DNA from: Arenicola marina
Taxonomy: Eukaryota > Annelida > Polychaeta > Arenicolidae
NCBI GenBank assembly: GCA_964019135.1
Contig: OZ025248.1
Location: forward strand, 10,919,574 to 10,983,573
Length of the DNA: 64,000 bases
Direction of reading: 5' to 3'
Shown: positions 33,532 to 44,842 of the stretch, one piece after another
How the letters are laid out: every line of letters starts with the position of its first letter
Numbering within the stretch: position 1 is the first letter of the stretch
Position numbers and translations under genes: made by a program
Notes under the pieces: generated by a model
Database searches by the model: none
Seen by the model: the letters and a program-made list of their open reading frames with translations, nothing else
What the model was told of the DNA's origin: nothing

Positions 33532-36139
33532 TCATACATCATGGATTTGACCTGTTTTCGAGCGAGACATTAGGCCCGACAGCATGTTTGTAACACCAAC
33601 AAAATTTCTAACCCAACTATCATTATATACAGGTTGGCTAGTTGAGGTGACATACTGTCCATCCTCCATCCACGCTGGACGCTTTCGCATCCGCGTCGAC
33701 CGCCTGGGGCGCTCTGGAGTTACAGGGCTATGAGGCAGGGCTAATGGGTCCTGCTCACTACACAGTGGGCTAACCACTAGCGGTGCAGGGGATAATGCGT
33801 CCTGCTCACTACACCGCGGGCTAACTACTAGCGGTGCAGGGGATAACGCGCCTTGTTCACTACACCGCGGGCTAACCACAAGTGGTGCGGGGGATAGTGC
33901 GTCCTGCTCTCTACACCGTGGGCTAACCACTAGCGGTGCAGGGGTTAACGCGCCTTGTTCACTACACCGCGGGCTAACCACAAGTGGTGCGGGGGATAGT
34001 GCGTCCTGCTCACTACACAGTGGGCTAACCATTAGCGGTGCGGGGGATAACGCGCCTTGTTCACTACACCGCGGGCTAACCACAAGTGGTGCGGGGGATA
34101 GTGCGTCCTGCTCACTACACAGTGGGCTAACCACTAGCGGTGCAGGGGTTAACGCGCCTTGTTCACTACACCGCGGGCTAACCACAAGTGGTGCGGGGGA
34201 TAGTGCGTCCTGCTCACTACACAGTGGGCTAACCACTAGCGGTGCAGGGGTTAACGCGCCTTGTTCACTACACCGCGGGCTAACCACAAGTGGTGCGGGG
34301 GATAGTGCGTCCTGCTCACTACACAGTGGGCTAACCATTAGCGGTGCGGGGGATAACGCGTCCTGCTCTGAGGCAGGACACTCATGGGGATCGTCACTGT
34401 TAGGTGGGGTACTACACAAATCATGCGACTCTGCGACTTGGGGGGGTATCACAGGAGTGTCATCCACTGTCGGTAAGACGTGGCCTGCATGTGGGGAATC
34501 GGAAACAGACGGTATAGCGGATGGCGCCCCCGGTTCCACACAATTCAGGATGGCTTTTACCGCGGACTCTTCAGCCGGCGGAAAGTTATGCGGTGCTCTT
34601 GGCACGCGGACTCTACACGCCTCCATGGAATCAGAGTCGGAAGTCAGAGATTCTTCGGATCGATAAGATTCGGTCTCTGTCTGTTTCCTAACACGTCTCG
34701 TTTTCTTTTCCCTTTTTGCAGTTAGTTCCTGTGATATGTCGTTGAACGGCAGTAACATGTTTCTATGTAGGGTACGAACAGGCCCTGTTTTGTCTTCTCT
34801 CTGTACACGATACACAGGTAAGTCTTTGACTTGTTCGATAAGAACATAAACGTCCTCGCACCATGTATTTGAGAGTTTATGGGGCCCTTTATGGCCAACG
34901 ACTCTGACAAGCACGCGATCGCCTTTCGAGAGGGTGGCCCCTCGGACTCTTACGTCATAAATAGCTTTATTCCGCCCTTGTGACTTAGTCACAGACGACA
35001 AAGCGAGGCGATACGCTTCTTGTAGCGTGTCTCTTAGGCCTTCCACATAGGTTTGGTACTCTACTCTTTCTTGTTCTACCTCTTTTGAGGAGGCCAAAAC
35101 CAAGTCTATAGGGAGACGTGGTGGCCTGCCGAACATAAGGAAAAACGGCGAAAATCCAGTACTGTCGTGTTTGGTACTATTGTAAGCGTGGGCAATTGAA
35201 CTTATATGTTTCTTCCAGTTCTGCTTTTCTGTCGGGTTACATGTCCCCAACATATTGAGCAACGTTCGATTTAGTCTTTCACACTGGCCGTTTCCCATTG
35301 CATGATAGGGCGTAGTGTGGCTCTTGTATTTTGGTCAGTTTACAAAGCTGTCTTATAATAGCTGATTCAAAGTTTCGGCCTTGGTCACTGTGGATCCGAG
35401 ACGGAAAGCCGTACGGACATATGAAATTATTAAACAAGGCGTCAGCTGTTGTTTTGGCTGTTTGATTCTTCGTTGGTATTACGACGGCGTATCGCGTAAA
35501 ATGGTCTGTTATAACCAGTAAGTTTGATACTCCGCCTTTCGACTCTTCGAGTGATAGATAGTCCATACAGACCAGTTTGAGGGATTGGCACGTCTGTATA
35601 GATACGAGAGGGGCATTGTGGGGTAGGCGTTTTCGTCGTATACACCGGCCACAACGTTTGACATAGTTCTCTACGTCTTTGGTCATACCAGGCCAATAGA
35701 ACCTTTCTCGCATGAGATCCAGGGTACGATCACGCCCCAAGTGGCCTAAATCGTCATGCAGGCCTTTTAGAGCTGTCTGACGAAGACTCTCAGGGAGCAC
35801 ATACTGCGTCAGGTTATTACGTTGTCCGTACAGGACACCGTCCTTGAGAATAAGTTGTGGGGATTGACGGAGAAGTGCACGCAGTTCGTCGCGGCAGTTT
35901 TCCGAGAGGTCAACGACATCACCTTTGAGGTGTTTTACACAATTGGAAATACAAGCGTCTTCAGACTGTCTCTGTAGCCAATCGTTAGTTGTCATTCCGG
36001 TTATTTTAGTGTTTGAGAAAGTAACGTCTTTTAATTTGTGGTTTAAGCATAACGTATGTACCAGGGGTATAGCCTGCTGAGAGTTTGCGATAGCCGCAAC
36101 AACGTCAGAGCCTAATTCTGGCCTTGGAAGTCTAGACAA
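33532..36139 (-). pseudogene. Integrase region and proline-rich tail of the second LTR element
   Basis: The HHCC zinc segment is visible (HLGRDRTLDLMRERFYWPGM, then C-x2-C), with core motifs (ITDHFTRYAV, HSDQGRNFES). The tail includes a long 17-residue repeat array (separate entry). Broken element. Confidence 0.85.
33745..34372 (-). repeat. 51-bp coding tandem repeat in the tail of the second LTR element
   Basis: About 12 copies of a 51-bp unit encoding CSEQDALSPAPLVVSPR with alternating variants (SEQD...R / SEQG...L), which suggests that a 102-bp dimer was amplified. Confidence 0.9.
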
Positions 36140-36179
36140 CGCGTCGGCGTCGACATTAGACTTTCCGGATCTTTACGTG

Positions 36180-37668
36180 ATGCTGAAGTCGAAGGTGGCT
36201 AATTCGGCCAACCACCGGTGACCAGTCGCGTCTAGCTTAGCAGTTTTCAGTGCGTACGTTAGTGGATTATTATCCGTCAGCACACTGAATTTCTGACCGT
36301 AGAGATTATCTCTAGTCACAAACGCTCCATTTGAGTGCTAAAAACTCTAGTTTGTGCGCCGGATAGTTTCTTTCTGAACGAGAGACTTCGACTTGCATAA
36401 GCGATGACGCGCTGATGGCCGTCTTGTTATTGGTACAACACGGCACCGAGTCCCTCTAGGGACGCATCGATGGTAGCGACAAACGGGAGGCGGTAATCCG
36501 CATATCCGAGAACCGGGGAAGAGGTCAGGGCCCGAATGAGGCGGTCAAATGATCTTTGAGCGGATTCAGTCCACTGAAATTTTCGTGTGGATCGGTCAGT
36601 CCCAGCCTTACGCTTACCTTTGGAATCAACGTCTTTGAGCAGGTCGTACAGGGGTTTGGCCATTTTGGAGTAGTCTTTGACGAATCCCCGGTAGTACCCC
36701 GTGAAACCAAGGAATTTGCGCAAGTCTTTAACGTTAACGGGTATAGGCCAGTCCTGGACAACAAGGATCTTTTCCGGATCTGTCATTATCCCGTCTGCGG
36801 ATATTATATGCCCCAGGTAAGTTACACTCTCCTGAAACAGGTGGCACTTTGATGGTCGCAAGCGCAGACCATGTTGTCTCAGACGCTCAAAGATGTTTTT
36901 TAAGCGTTTTAGGTGTTCGTCATAAGTTTTTGAGAAAACGATAATGTCGTCTAAGTAAATGAGGCATTCTGTCAAGTTTAGGTCACCCATACAGCGCTCC
37001 ATCAGGCGCTGAAACGTACTGGGAGCATTGGTTAACCCAAATGCTAGGCGATTAAACTCGTAGAAGCCAAGGGGTCCGACTGTAAAAGCAGTCTTAGCCT
37101 TTGCCTCTTCACTTAATGGAACCTGATAGTATCCAGAACGTAAGTCAAGGACAGAAAACCACTTTGAACCTGCTAGAGCGTCGAAGGCTTCCTCCGCTCG
37201 GGGGAAAGATTTTGCATTTTTGACTGTTCGTTCGTTTAATTTGCGATAGTCAATGCAGAAACGTAGTGATCCGTTTTTCTTTCGGACCAGAACCACCGGG
37301 GACACGTACGGACTCTCACTCAGGCGGATGACGCCAAGGCCTAGGAGGCCCTTTAAAGGAGTCCGTACCTCGTCGTACATGTTGGGTGGTATTCGTCTGT
37401 GACGTTCTTTAAACGGTTTGTTGTCGGTTAGTTGAATGTCGTGTTTCACGGTGTCTGTGCAACCTAACTCTTGGTCAGTTATGACGAATGTGGATCTGTG
37501 TTTACTTAACAAAGACTGGGCTTCTTCTCGTTGACCGTCGGTCAGCAATGAGTCACTTAACTTAAATTCTCTGAGAAAGTCTTCAGTCACATCAAGTTGG
37601 TTTATGTGCTGTTGTGATTGTGATTGATTGTGGGTAGTTTCATACACCGGTGACACTTCCTTTAACAC
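36180..37668 (-). pseudogene. Reverse transcriptase and RNase H region of the second LTR element
   Basis: RT motifs RFCIDYRKLNE, FSVLDLRSGYYQV, FGLTNAPSTFQRLM and CLIYLDDIIVFS are clear; RNase H starts after LPFVATIDASLEGLGAVLYQ. The region belongs to a broken element. Confidence 0.9.
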
Positions 37669-38079
37669 ACATTATTGTGTTTTAGCAGGAATATTGATTG
37701 TTTTAGTTGTCAGGTTGTGAATTTGCACGGCGATTCGGGAACTGGAGCTTGAACTGCTCGATAGAAATTGTAACGAGGAGACAATGCGCAGACCATTTGG
37801 GAGTGTGGAAAATTCGCCTTCATCCGTCATCGTTAAGACTTTTCCAACAGGCCCAGCACGGCTGGATCCGTGAAAAATGGTTGGGCATTGGGAAAAACAG
37901 AAACCTGGTTGAAACTCTTGATTATACCAAGCTTATCATCGTCAGAGACGGTGGTCTGGCAAGCTGCAATTGAGTTTACAGCGCTCTTCCATACTTGGTC
38001 AACACATGCCTTCACATTTGGGATTAGCTCTTTTAGTACGTTGCTTCCAATTAGCAGTGGGACACGTGCCCGATTAGGT

Positions 38080-38350
38080 GTGTCTGGCACCACTAGTACA
38101 GGAGTAACAATCACTTGAGCTTTTCCAAGTACATGTTCTGGTATGGTTATATCCAAATCGATTACACCAATTATTGTTCAATTTATGACCAGATCCCACT
38201 TCAACGTGCAGGAAAGAGTCTAATGACTCGATTTCCAGTGAAGCATCCTTAACAAAAAACTCAGTAACATTACTGATTTGGGACCCAGAATCTAAAAGAG
38301 CGGTCACGTGGTTTGTACCGATCGGAATTTGCACCTCATTGGCACATATT
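38080..38350 (-). pseudogene. Aspartic protease region of the second LTR element
   Basis: ALLDSGSQISNVTEFFV carries the D-S-G active-site type. It lies directly after gag. Confidence 0.75.
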
Positions 38351-38351
38351 A

Positions 38352-39221
38352 TCAATTTGGCCTTCCTGAGTCTGGTGGGCTCGCGACTATTGGGGCATCC
38401 GTCTGTGATTCGGCCCTTCCCATCACAGACGCCTGCGTGTTTAAATGGAGTGGATGTCCTTTGACGTGGGTTTTAGCGTGACATTTAGCCACCTCATGTC
38501 CCGGGCGACTGCATCGGCTACAGTAAACCGATTTGCGTCGGGACAGGGGAGAATCACGCTTGGGCGGAACCGCACGTTTCTCAAGACCCGCAACCCTATT
38601 GCTTAGATTACACATCGACTGTTCGATGTTTGCTACTTTGGACAGAAGCAAATCTAACTTGTCGGGAGGAGTGTTCTGCATGCTTTGCTGGGGATAGCTG
38701 TGTAGGGGTTTTGAAGTTATTAATTCCTGTTCTACCGTTCGGACGGCTTTAAACAACTCCTCAAAATTGTCCCCATCATCAAATTTATGCCTAGTGGCAA
38801 GCCTCAACCGGTCATCCCTGAGCCCTGTGCAGAAGACACTACGCAGCATGTGATTGTCGGTATCAATCGTCATACTGCTTGACTCAATTTGTTTTATTTG
38901 GCATAAGATGTTCTCCAGTCTGCAAGACCAGTCTGGCACTGTCTCAGCCGGCTGTTGTTTAGCCCCATAAAAGTTTTTATACAATTGCTGCAGGGATAAT
39001 ATGTTTCCAAAGACCGAGTCAAATTTTAGGCATATCTGATCAAAAGCAGCGGTTGGACCAAGATATTGTAGCATTGCGGCCGCTGTCCCTCGCACCGATC
39101 TCCTTATAGCATGGAGAAGGCTCTGACCATCGTGACCCTCATTGATAAGACATTTCAGCTCATATTGCCACTGGGAGTACGTCAATTCCCTTTTGTTTCC
39201 GTCGCCAGAAAACAGTGGCAA
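38352..39221 (-). pseudogene. gag region of the second LTR element
   Basis: The region includes a retrotransposon gag core (Y-x-Q-W...L-x-x-L-x-x-F-Y) and a CCHC knuckle (CSRCSRPGHEVAKC) near its C-terminal part. Part of a broken element. Confidence 0.8.
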
Positions 39222-40616
39222 ACTTAATATAACAGGCTGTGTCTGGAAGGGGTTGTGGTGGGGTGATAGACAGGCGATTAGAAGAAGGAAAGGATGTCGA
39301 AGAGGGTTCTTCTTGACTGTGGCTAAACCGGTTAAATAACTCAGTTAATTCTTGAGGTCTGAGTTGATTTAACTTTTCTTCAAGTTCCTCCATTTCTATC
39401 ACACTAAAGAGCAAAAACACGATACTGTTGCTATTTAGGTACAATTGATAATGATCAACACCCGTATGCTACTTATTTAAAAGAGGCTAGGATAATAAAC
39501 ACACCTGTCTAGTAATATTTCAAGTCAATTCAAACCACATATCATACCACACAACAGAAAGGGCAACTAGCACCTTTCATAGTCCAGCTACTATGTTAAC
39601 TACGATGTGTCCAAAACGTGCGAAAGGCAACTGGTATTACACAAGTGACAAGAAATTCAAGTTTATCCGATATTGCTAACTTAAATGACAATTTATCTCA
39701 TGCTCTATTGTCAGGAGGTAGACATGACAATAAAAGTAAAGATAAGAGTCCGATATTTAATATTACTATGAGATAACAAAGTTAATTTATCAACCCTTAT
39801 CGTGTTTGTTTTCTTAGAAGATGAACTCACTGAAGGGTGGTATGCCGCTTGATTCTTGCTGTTCACTGTGTTGTCTCGCAGAATGATGTAAAGGGCTGGA
39901 TCACTAGTAGAGGTGCGATGAGCTGCGGCCCAAGGGGTTGATTCGCATCAGCTGTTGTTGGGTCGGTCTGTGATGACGCTGTTCAGATGATCAGCTCTGA
40001 CGTACAACCGGTGAAGGCATGTGACGTCCGATGAACTCAAGATGGCGTCACGGCAATTACCAATGGGTCTAATGTTGTCGGTTTCATCAGTTCTTTAATT
40101 TTGTCCAAAGGCTATAAGCGAGCCGAAATTTTTACCTGAGTGATATTTAGCGGTTAAATAAAAAAGTCTGGTCCTTGGTTGACCTTGGGAGTTCAAACTA
40201 CTTTCTGCATTAAAGCATACTGGCAGCTGTCGGCCCAAAAGCGCTCGCCTGTCAACGGTGATGAGTTGTTCAATAAGACGGTGTGATAAACAGCGCCTAG
40301 ACTTTTCGGGTAGTTCCAGTAGAAAAGCCTTACGATAGCCAAGTTTCACCTGAGCGAAAACTGTAGGCTAAAACATACAACTGTAGCAGTACCTGCGGAC
40401 GGCAACGGCAAACCGTGGAAATGTCGCCGTTGAGTCAAATGTCCATTACAGGCAGCGAGCAGTCGGGAATAAGCCAAGATGTCCGTATTTAACACAGGTG
40501 TGTGTTGTGACGCCAGTTTTTAGCGTCGTACACTCGCCGGCTGTTGATCCCCGGGATGACCACTGTAGTGCCGGCTCTTCCAGATTAACAAAGTGACATC
40601 CCGTTCATGACGCCAT

Positions 40617-41244
40617 TGAAGCAGGTGTGGGCTGCTTATTGTTCGTATGTCACAGTAATCTGCAAACAACCCGTTTCGGTGAATGGTCAGTGGCAAATGC
40701 CATTTATTCAATAATGATAAAATTGACATATTACATAAGTATCAAGTTATATTACTGCTACATTGGAATATGTGGGTAAGGAATATCCAAGTTTATAGTC
40801 TTTAATATATAGGGAGAAACAAAAGCTTACCTGCAAACAACCCGTTTCGGTGAATGGTCAGTGGCAAATGCCATTTATTCAATAATGATAAAATTGACAT
40901 ATTACATAAGTATCAAGTTATATTACTGCTACATTGGAATATGTGGGTAAGGAATATCCAAGTTTATAGTCTTTAATATATAGGGAGAAACAAAAGCTTA
41001 CCTGCAAACAACCCGTTTCGGTAAATGGTCAGTGGCAAATGCACAGATTTAAGTTAGGGCATTTGCCACGACAACTTTGCAATGGCCAATACCAGCCAAT
41101 CAGAGGGTTGTAAAGCCTGAGTTAATCAAAGCAAGCACGAGATGACAAACCGAATACGAGATAATCAAGGTAAGTGATGTATGGACGGCTATTGTTATAA
41201 TTATTGTGATTAAGTTGGTACAAACTGATTTTCACACGGTTACA
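40617..41244 (-). repeat. 5' LTR of the second LTR element, with internal 171-bp tandem repeats
   Basis: 628 bp; tgcaaacaac starts at 40661, 40832 and 41003, giving a 171-bp period. The difference from the other LTR is mainly this repeat number. A TGG-starting primer-binding-site candidate begins one base inside the internal region. Confidence 0.9.
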
Positions 41245-41263
41245 CGTGGAAGACATTTATTAT

Positions 41264-41690
41264 TATTACTTTTTTTTTTTTAATATAATAATCAGTTTAT
41301 TGTGCACTGTAGGCTCACAGCCTCAAAGTACAAATATATGTATATACAAATAACATCAAGTAAATAAGGTAACATTTTGAATCAGTTTTTCCCTTAATTT
41401 GTACGCATCGCGGAGAAATAGCACGATGTTATATAGGGTGGGGGTATCTATTGACATCATCAAAAAGGTAAATTCCCAACTCAAGTTCTGCTTCTGGTCT
41501 ATGACTTCAGGTAGGTATTTTTTTTCTTGACGCTTGATACAAAGGGCAAAAACAGATTAGGTGTATCTCATCTTCTATAACACTTTCACCATTACTTTTA
41601 CAATACATACACAGTCTTTCTTCCCTAGGGATTCCTAAATGTCTGCCTTTTATTATTATTAGGCAGTAATAGACTTAGAGTTATCACCCG
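41264..41690 (-). mobile_element. LINE 3' end, 5'-truncated
   Basis: The minus strand ends in cacaataaactgattattat plus an A run, typical of a polyadenylated retrocopy. Upstream it reads GRHLGIPREERLCMYCKSNG, then EDEIHLICFCPLY, the C-terminal zinc motif (R-x-C-x-x-C...EDE-x-H...C-P-x-Y) found after the RT in several invertebrate LINE clades. The frame shifts in an A run at about 41520, so it is dead. Sequence from 41700 to 42240 could be further degenerate LINE but I cannot support it. Confidence 0.65.
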
Positions 41691-42347
41691 GAAGACTAGA
41701 AATGATATTCCATATGCCAGCAGATGCCCGTGTAAGATGCAACAGTGCAAGCCGTGAAGACTTTTCTGACGATCTTGCCTCTTTTATAACGACGATTTCC
41801 ATGGCCCAGGTCTTCAAGTCAGCCTGGTATTATTAGCGTGCAACATTAACAACGCTAGCCTCATAGGTACATGTGCAGTTAACTTTATGCGACACTTTCC
41901 GACATTTTCATGTATTGTCAATCTCTTACCGAAGGCCAACGAAATCTGATGCCATTAAAAATTTTAATTAGTTTTAGTGCCTGACACCACTGCCACGAGC
42001 AAACAGTATCGAATATGTCCCGATGGAGAGTTCATTCTCAAACATTCATGTCTTAACATGCCTTTTTGTGGCGATTCCTGGTAATATATTTAAAGCGTGT
42101 TTCATTTATCCAGTGTGACCATAGCTAGGGTGCAGAATTTCGATTATTAGAAACCTTCTCATTGTCATTCTTATATTGTCTTAAACTAAAAGTTCAGTTT
42201 GCGTATCAATGTATTGTTTACAAGGTAAATCGGTCACATTATTATGGTATCCCTTTGTTTCCCCTTATTAGCGACACTGTGCCTAATGGTCTTAACAACT
42301 GAATATGATAACCTCAACCCATTTGAATTTGTGCACTTCGATATATA

Positions 42348-42425
42348 CAGTGGAACCCCGCTACTAGGCCCACCTGCGGGATTGAGCAAAATTGGTCTCA
42401 TTAGCAGGGTGTTCTCATTAGCGAA
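42348..42425 (+). mobile_element. Pogo/Tigger-like terminal fragment
   Basis: TA followed by cagtggaaccccgctactag and later tctcattagcagggtgttc resembles the CAGTGGAACCxCG terminal sequence of Tc1/mariner-pogo elements. Only one end was recognised. Confidence 0.4.
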
Positions 42426-42429
42426 ACTT

Positions 42430-43490
42430 GCCCCAATAGCAAGTCAGTGTGATTACCACTGGCGCCAACAATGGGGCGGTGAGATGCAGTGAGGGGTGGG
42501 GGGAGGGGGTGGATGGCGGTGGAGGGCGGTGAGGGTGATGACGGTCATGTAACCCTATTCGGAGCAGTTTAGCGGGCTCCCCCAACCCGCGTTACCCCCC
42601 TCCCCCTCCCCCTTCCCCCTACCACTCCCTGCACAAACACCTAAACGCCTAGATAAACTATTACAGCAAGTGTTTCTTACGTTGATTGATTGGTGTGTGG
42701 GGAATGGTCTTCGCCCACCGTTTGTAAATATGCTTGGAAACGTGGAATATTTTGTAGATTCTCGATCTTGTCGCAAAACTTCATCGGTATGTTCAATAAA
42801 CAAACTTTCTGCTGGAAAAGAATAACTGGCCTTTCCTCTGTGGCTTTCAATAGCCTGCATGGTTCACTTAATTTAGACGACAGAAGATTAACTGTAGTGA
42901 ACAGTGGATCACTTGCTTCTGGACTGGTTTTGAGTCTTCAATTTAAATTACACGCTTAGGATTTTATGCATTGTGCAAACAGTTAAAACTGGGTCAGGAA
43001 TCATATTAAGGGAATAAATGATATTTCATTTTGCGGTCTGTACAAACCTGTACAAAGCTGTTTACCAACTATCTGATATCAATTAAGGACTCGACAAGCC
43101 ACCCAGACCCCTAAGTCCGCTCTTTTCAGAGGAGTATGCGGTCGTCTTTGAATGGGACGTTATGACGCTATGAATTCTATCGCACAGCTACCGCCACGTC
43201 CCAGCTCCGCTGATGAATTACCCGCCCCCCGGGGTGGGGGGGGGAGGGGTACTAAATACATGCACATTGCGGGGTTAGGGGGGGATTACTTAATTTACTC
43301 CAAAGCCAGCTCGCAAGGGGCGTTTTGTATCGAAATCCGCTTGAAAGGGGCGTTTTCCCGGCAAAATCCGCTCGGAAGCGGTATGTTTTTTCCGTTGACC
43401 AACTCTATGTCGCAGTTCCATGCAGACCTGTTCGGTTTACTCTTTTTCACAGCAGCAAACCCGCTCTGTGAACGCCGATCTGTGACCGCC
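42430..43490. other. Spacer, no gene recognised
   Basis: G-rich and C-rich strips (42490-42530, 42595-42625, 43220-43245). ORFs are short and lack recognisable motifs. Confidence 0.45.
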
Positions 43491-43496
43491 GATTCC

Positions 43497-43842
43497 GCGC
43501 ATCACGCTGGTGCCTTGCTGCAGCTGCGTGACGCGCACTCATTGAAGTCATCGTGTGAGTGTTGGGAACCGGCCAGCTGCGCGGTTTGTGCATGAAGAAT
43601 CAAGTGGGTGTGAATCTATTTTGTTTGCTTCGGTCCAGGCATTGCTAACTATATAATCATAATATAGTTAAAGATAAGACATTTATCTCTCCATAATGCA
43701 TGTGGTCCGTTCGATGATACTGTTGGCAGCGTTGTATTCTGAGGCAAATCACCGACGTTTACAGTTCTGCGACAAACGGAACGTCTTCGCCTGGTCAATC
43801 CATATAAGGAGCGTTGTTAGGTAACAATAGATACCGCGCCCA
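43497..43842 (+). repeat. Dispersed repeat A, copy 2
   Basis: Shorter version of the repeat at 1514-2218, with shared words such as aagtgggtgtgaa, gataagacatttatctctc and tctgcgacaaacggaac. It sits in the spacer between the two genes. Confidence 0.6.
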
Positions 43843-44651
43843 GACAGGCGAGTCATGATGATTATTCCGTCATACGACATGGAAAACCCCGCGCAACACA
43901 TTAGGGCCTAGTTCGCAAGCGACCGCTAGTCGACTAATGGTTGACGATTTGACTGCCGAACGGTGACTTGTCCGACCATCTAGTCGACCAGAACGACATG
44001 CCGGTACCCACGGTTCCTCTGGTCGATTGTCGTCCAAGATGGCGGAGGGAAATGAGCAGTAAGTGGTTTTCGCGTCATTTTTGCTAATTTATCATGTTTT
44101 CGTGCTAAATGTTCACATGATCGAACTAACTGTGCGCTCGTTCACAGCACCGGGACCCTTATCTCCACGGTTTAGATTTTTTTTTTGGGTGGGGGGGGGG
44201 GGGGGCGGCGGTGTCAGAGAACACGGGGTGAAATGTTCTCTGTAATACATTTCTTATCTGAGTAGCCACCGCATCGCCTTCACTGTCAAATAATTCCCAC
44301 AGGAACACAAAAGTTTTTATTTCCACCATGAGACAGATTGTAAACCCTTTTCGACTATCCTGCGTTCGGCTGCGTTCGGCTGTGGTTAAAGCTGTAATGC
44401 GCAGGCGCAATGGCGAAATCTAGGTCAAGAAATAGTCGACTAGCAGTCACTCATGAGACAACCGCATTCTGGTGTATCAACTGTCTAATTAACCACTCAT
44501 ATACTACATAAATCTACTCGGATGGTTATAATTCTGATATGCGCAAAACTTCAGTGGTTAGTTGTGCATCCAAGGACAGCTTTAGCCGATCTTGTGTGTG
44601 AGGCGAGTGAAGGCGAACAACCGGAAGGTATGCAGCTAGTACAGGCCGTTG

Positions 44652-44735
44652 ATGCTAGGCATTGACGTAGATCACAAGTATCCCTGTCTCGTGGGGTCTC
44701 GATGAGATCCCGTATAGTGACTGTACAACCCTAGA
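44652..44735 (+). repeat. Dispersed repeat B, copy 2
   Basis: Matches 7557-7640. It lies about 0.8 kb downstream of the second copy of repeat A, whereas near copy L repeats A and B flank the inverted intron segment and the LTR element. Confidence 0.5.
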
Positions 44736-44739
44736 CTGT

Positions 44740-44842
44740 ACAACCCTATACTCTTCCACAGCCCCACCTCCGCTCGCTCCATGTGATCTGAGTGAGCTGG
44801 CCACGCAGCGGGGGGCTGTGGAGGAGACTATACAACCCTATT
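44740..44842. repeat. Short hairpin flanked by direct repeats
   Basis: actcttccacagcccc (about 44751-44766) and ggggctgtggaggagact (about 44812-44830) are inverted around a short loop, and tacaaccctat flanks both sides. This could be a tiny inserted element or local duplication. Confidence 0.45.

Larger units (their letters stand above)
32792..41244 (-). mobile_element. Ty3/gypsy-type LTR retrotransposon, 8.45 kb, young but broken
   Basis: Bounded by LTRs of 475 bp (32792-33266) and 628 bp (40617-41244) starting TGTAAC on the minus strand, with a 4-bp target duplication cgtg (32788-32791; 41245-41248). A purine-rich tract lies next to the 3' LTR. Internal order gag, protease, RT, RNase H, integrase identifies gypsy type. 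The LTRs are nearly identical apart from internal repeat number, so insertion is recent. It carries a small number of breaks (about three to four). Confidence 0.9.

Noticed and set aside
33532-35298. 588-codon repetitive protein as a new host gene
   Set aside because: It continues from integrase motifs and lies between LTRs with a target duplication, so it belongs to the retroelement.
43152-43595. 147-codon ORF in the spacer as a gene
   Set aside because: It overlaps poly-G low complexity and dispersed repeat A, has no recognisable motif and no paralogue support.
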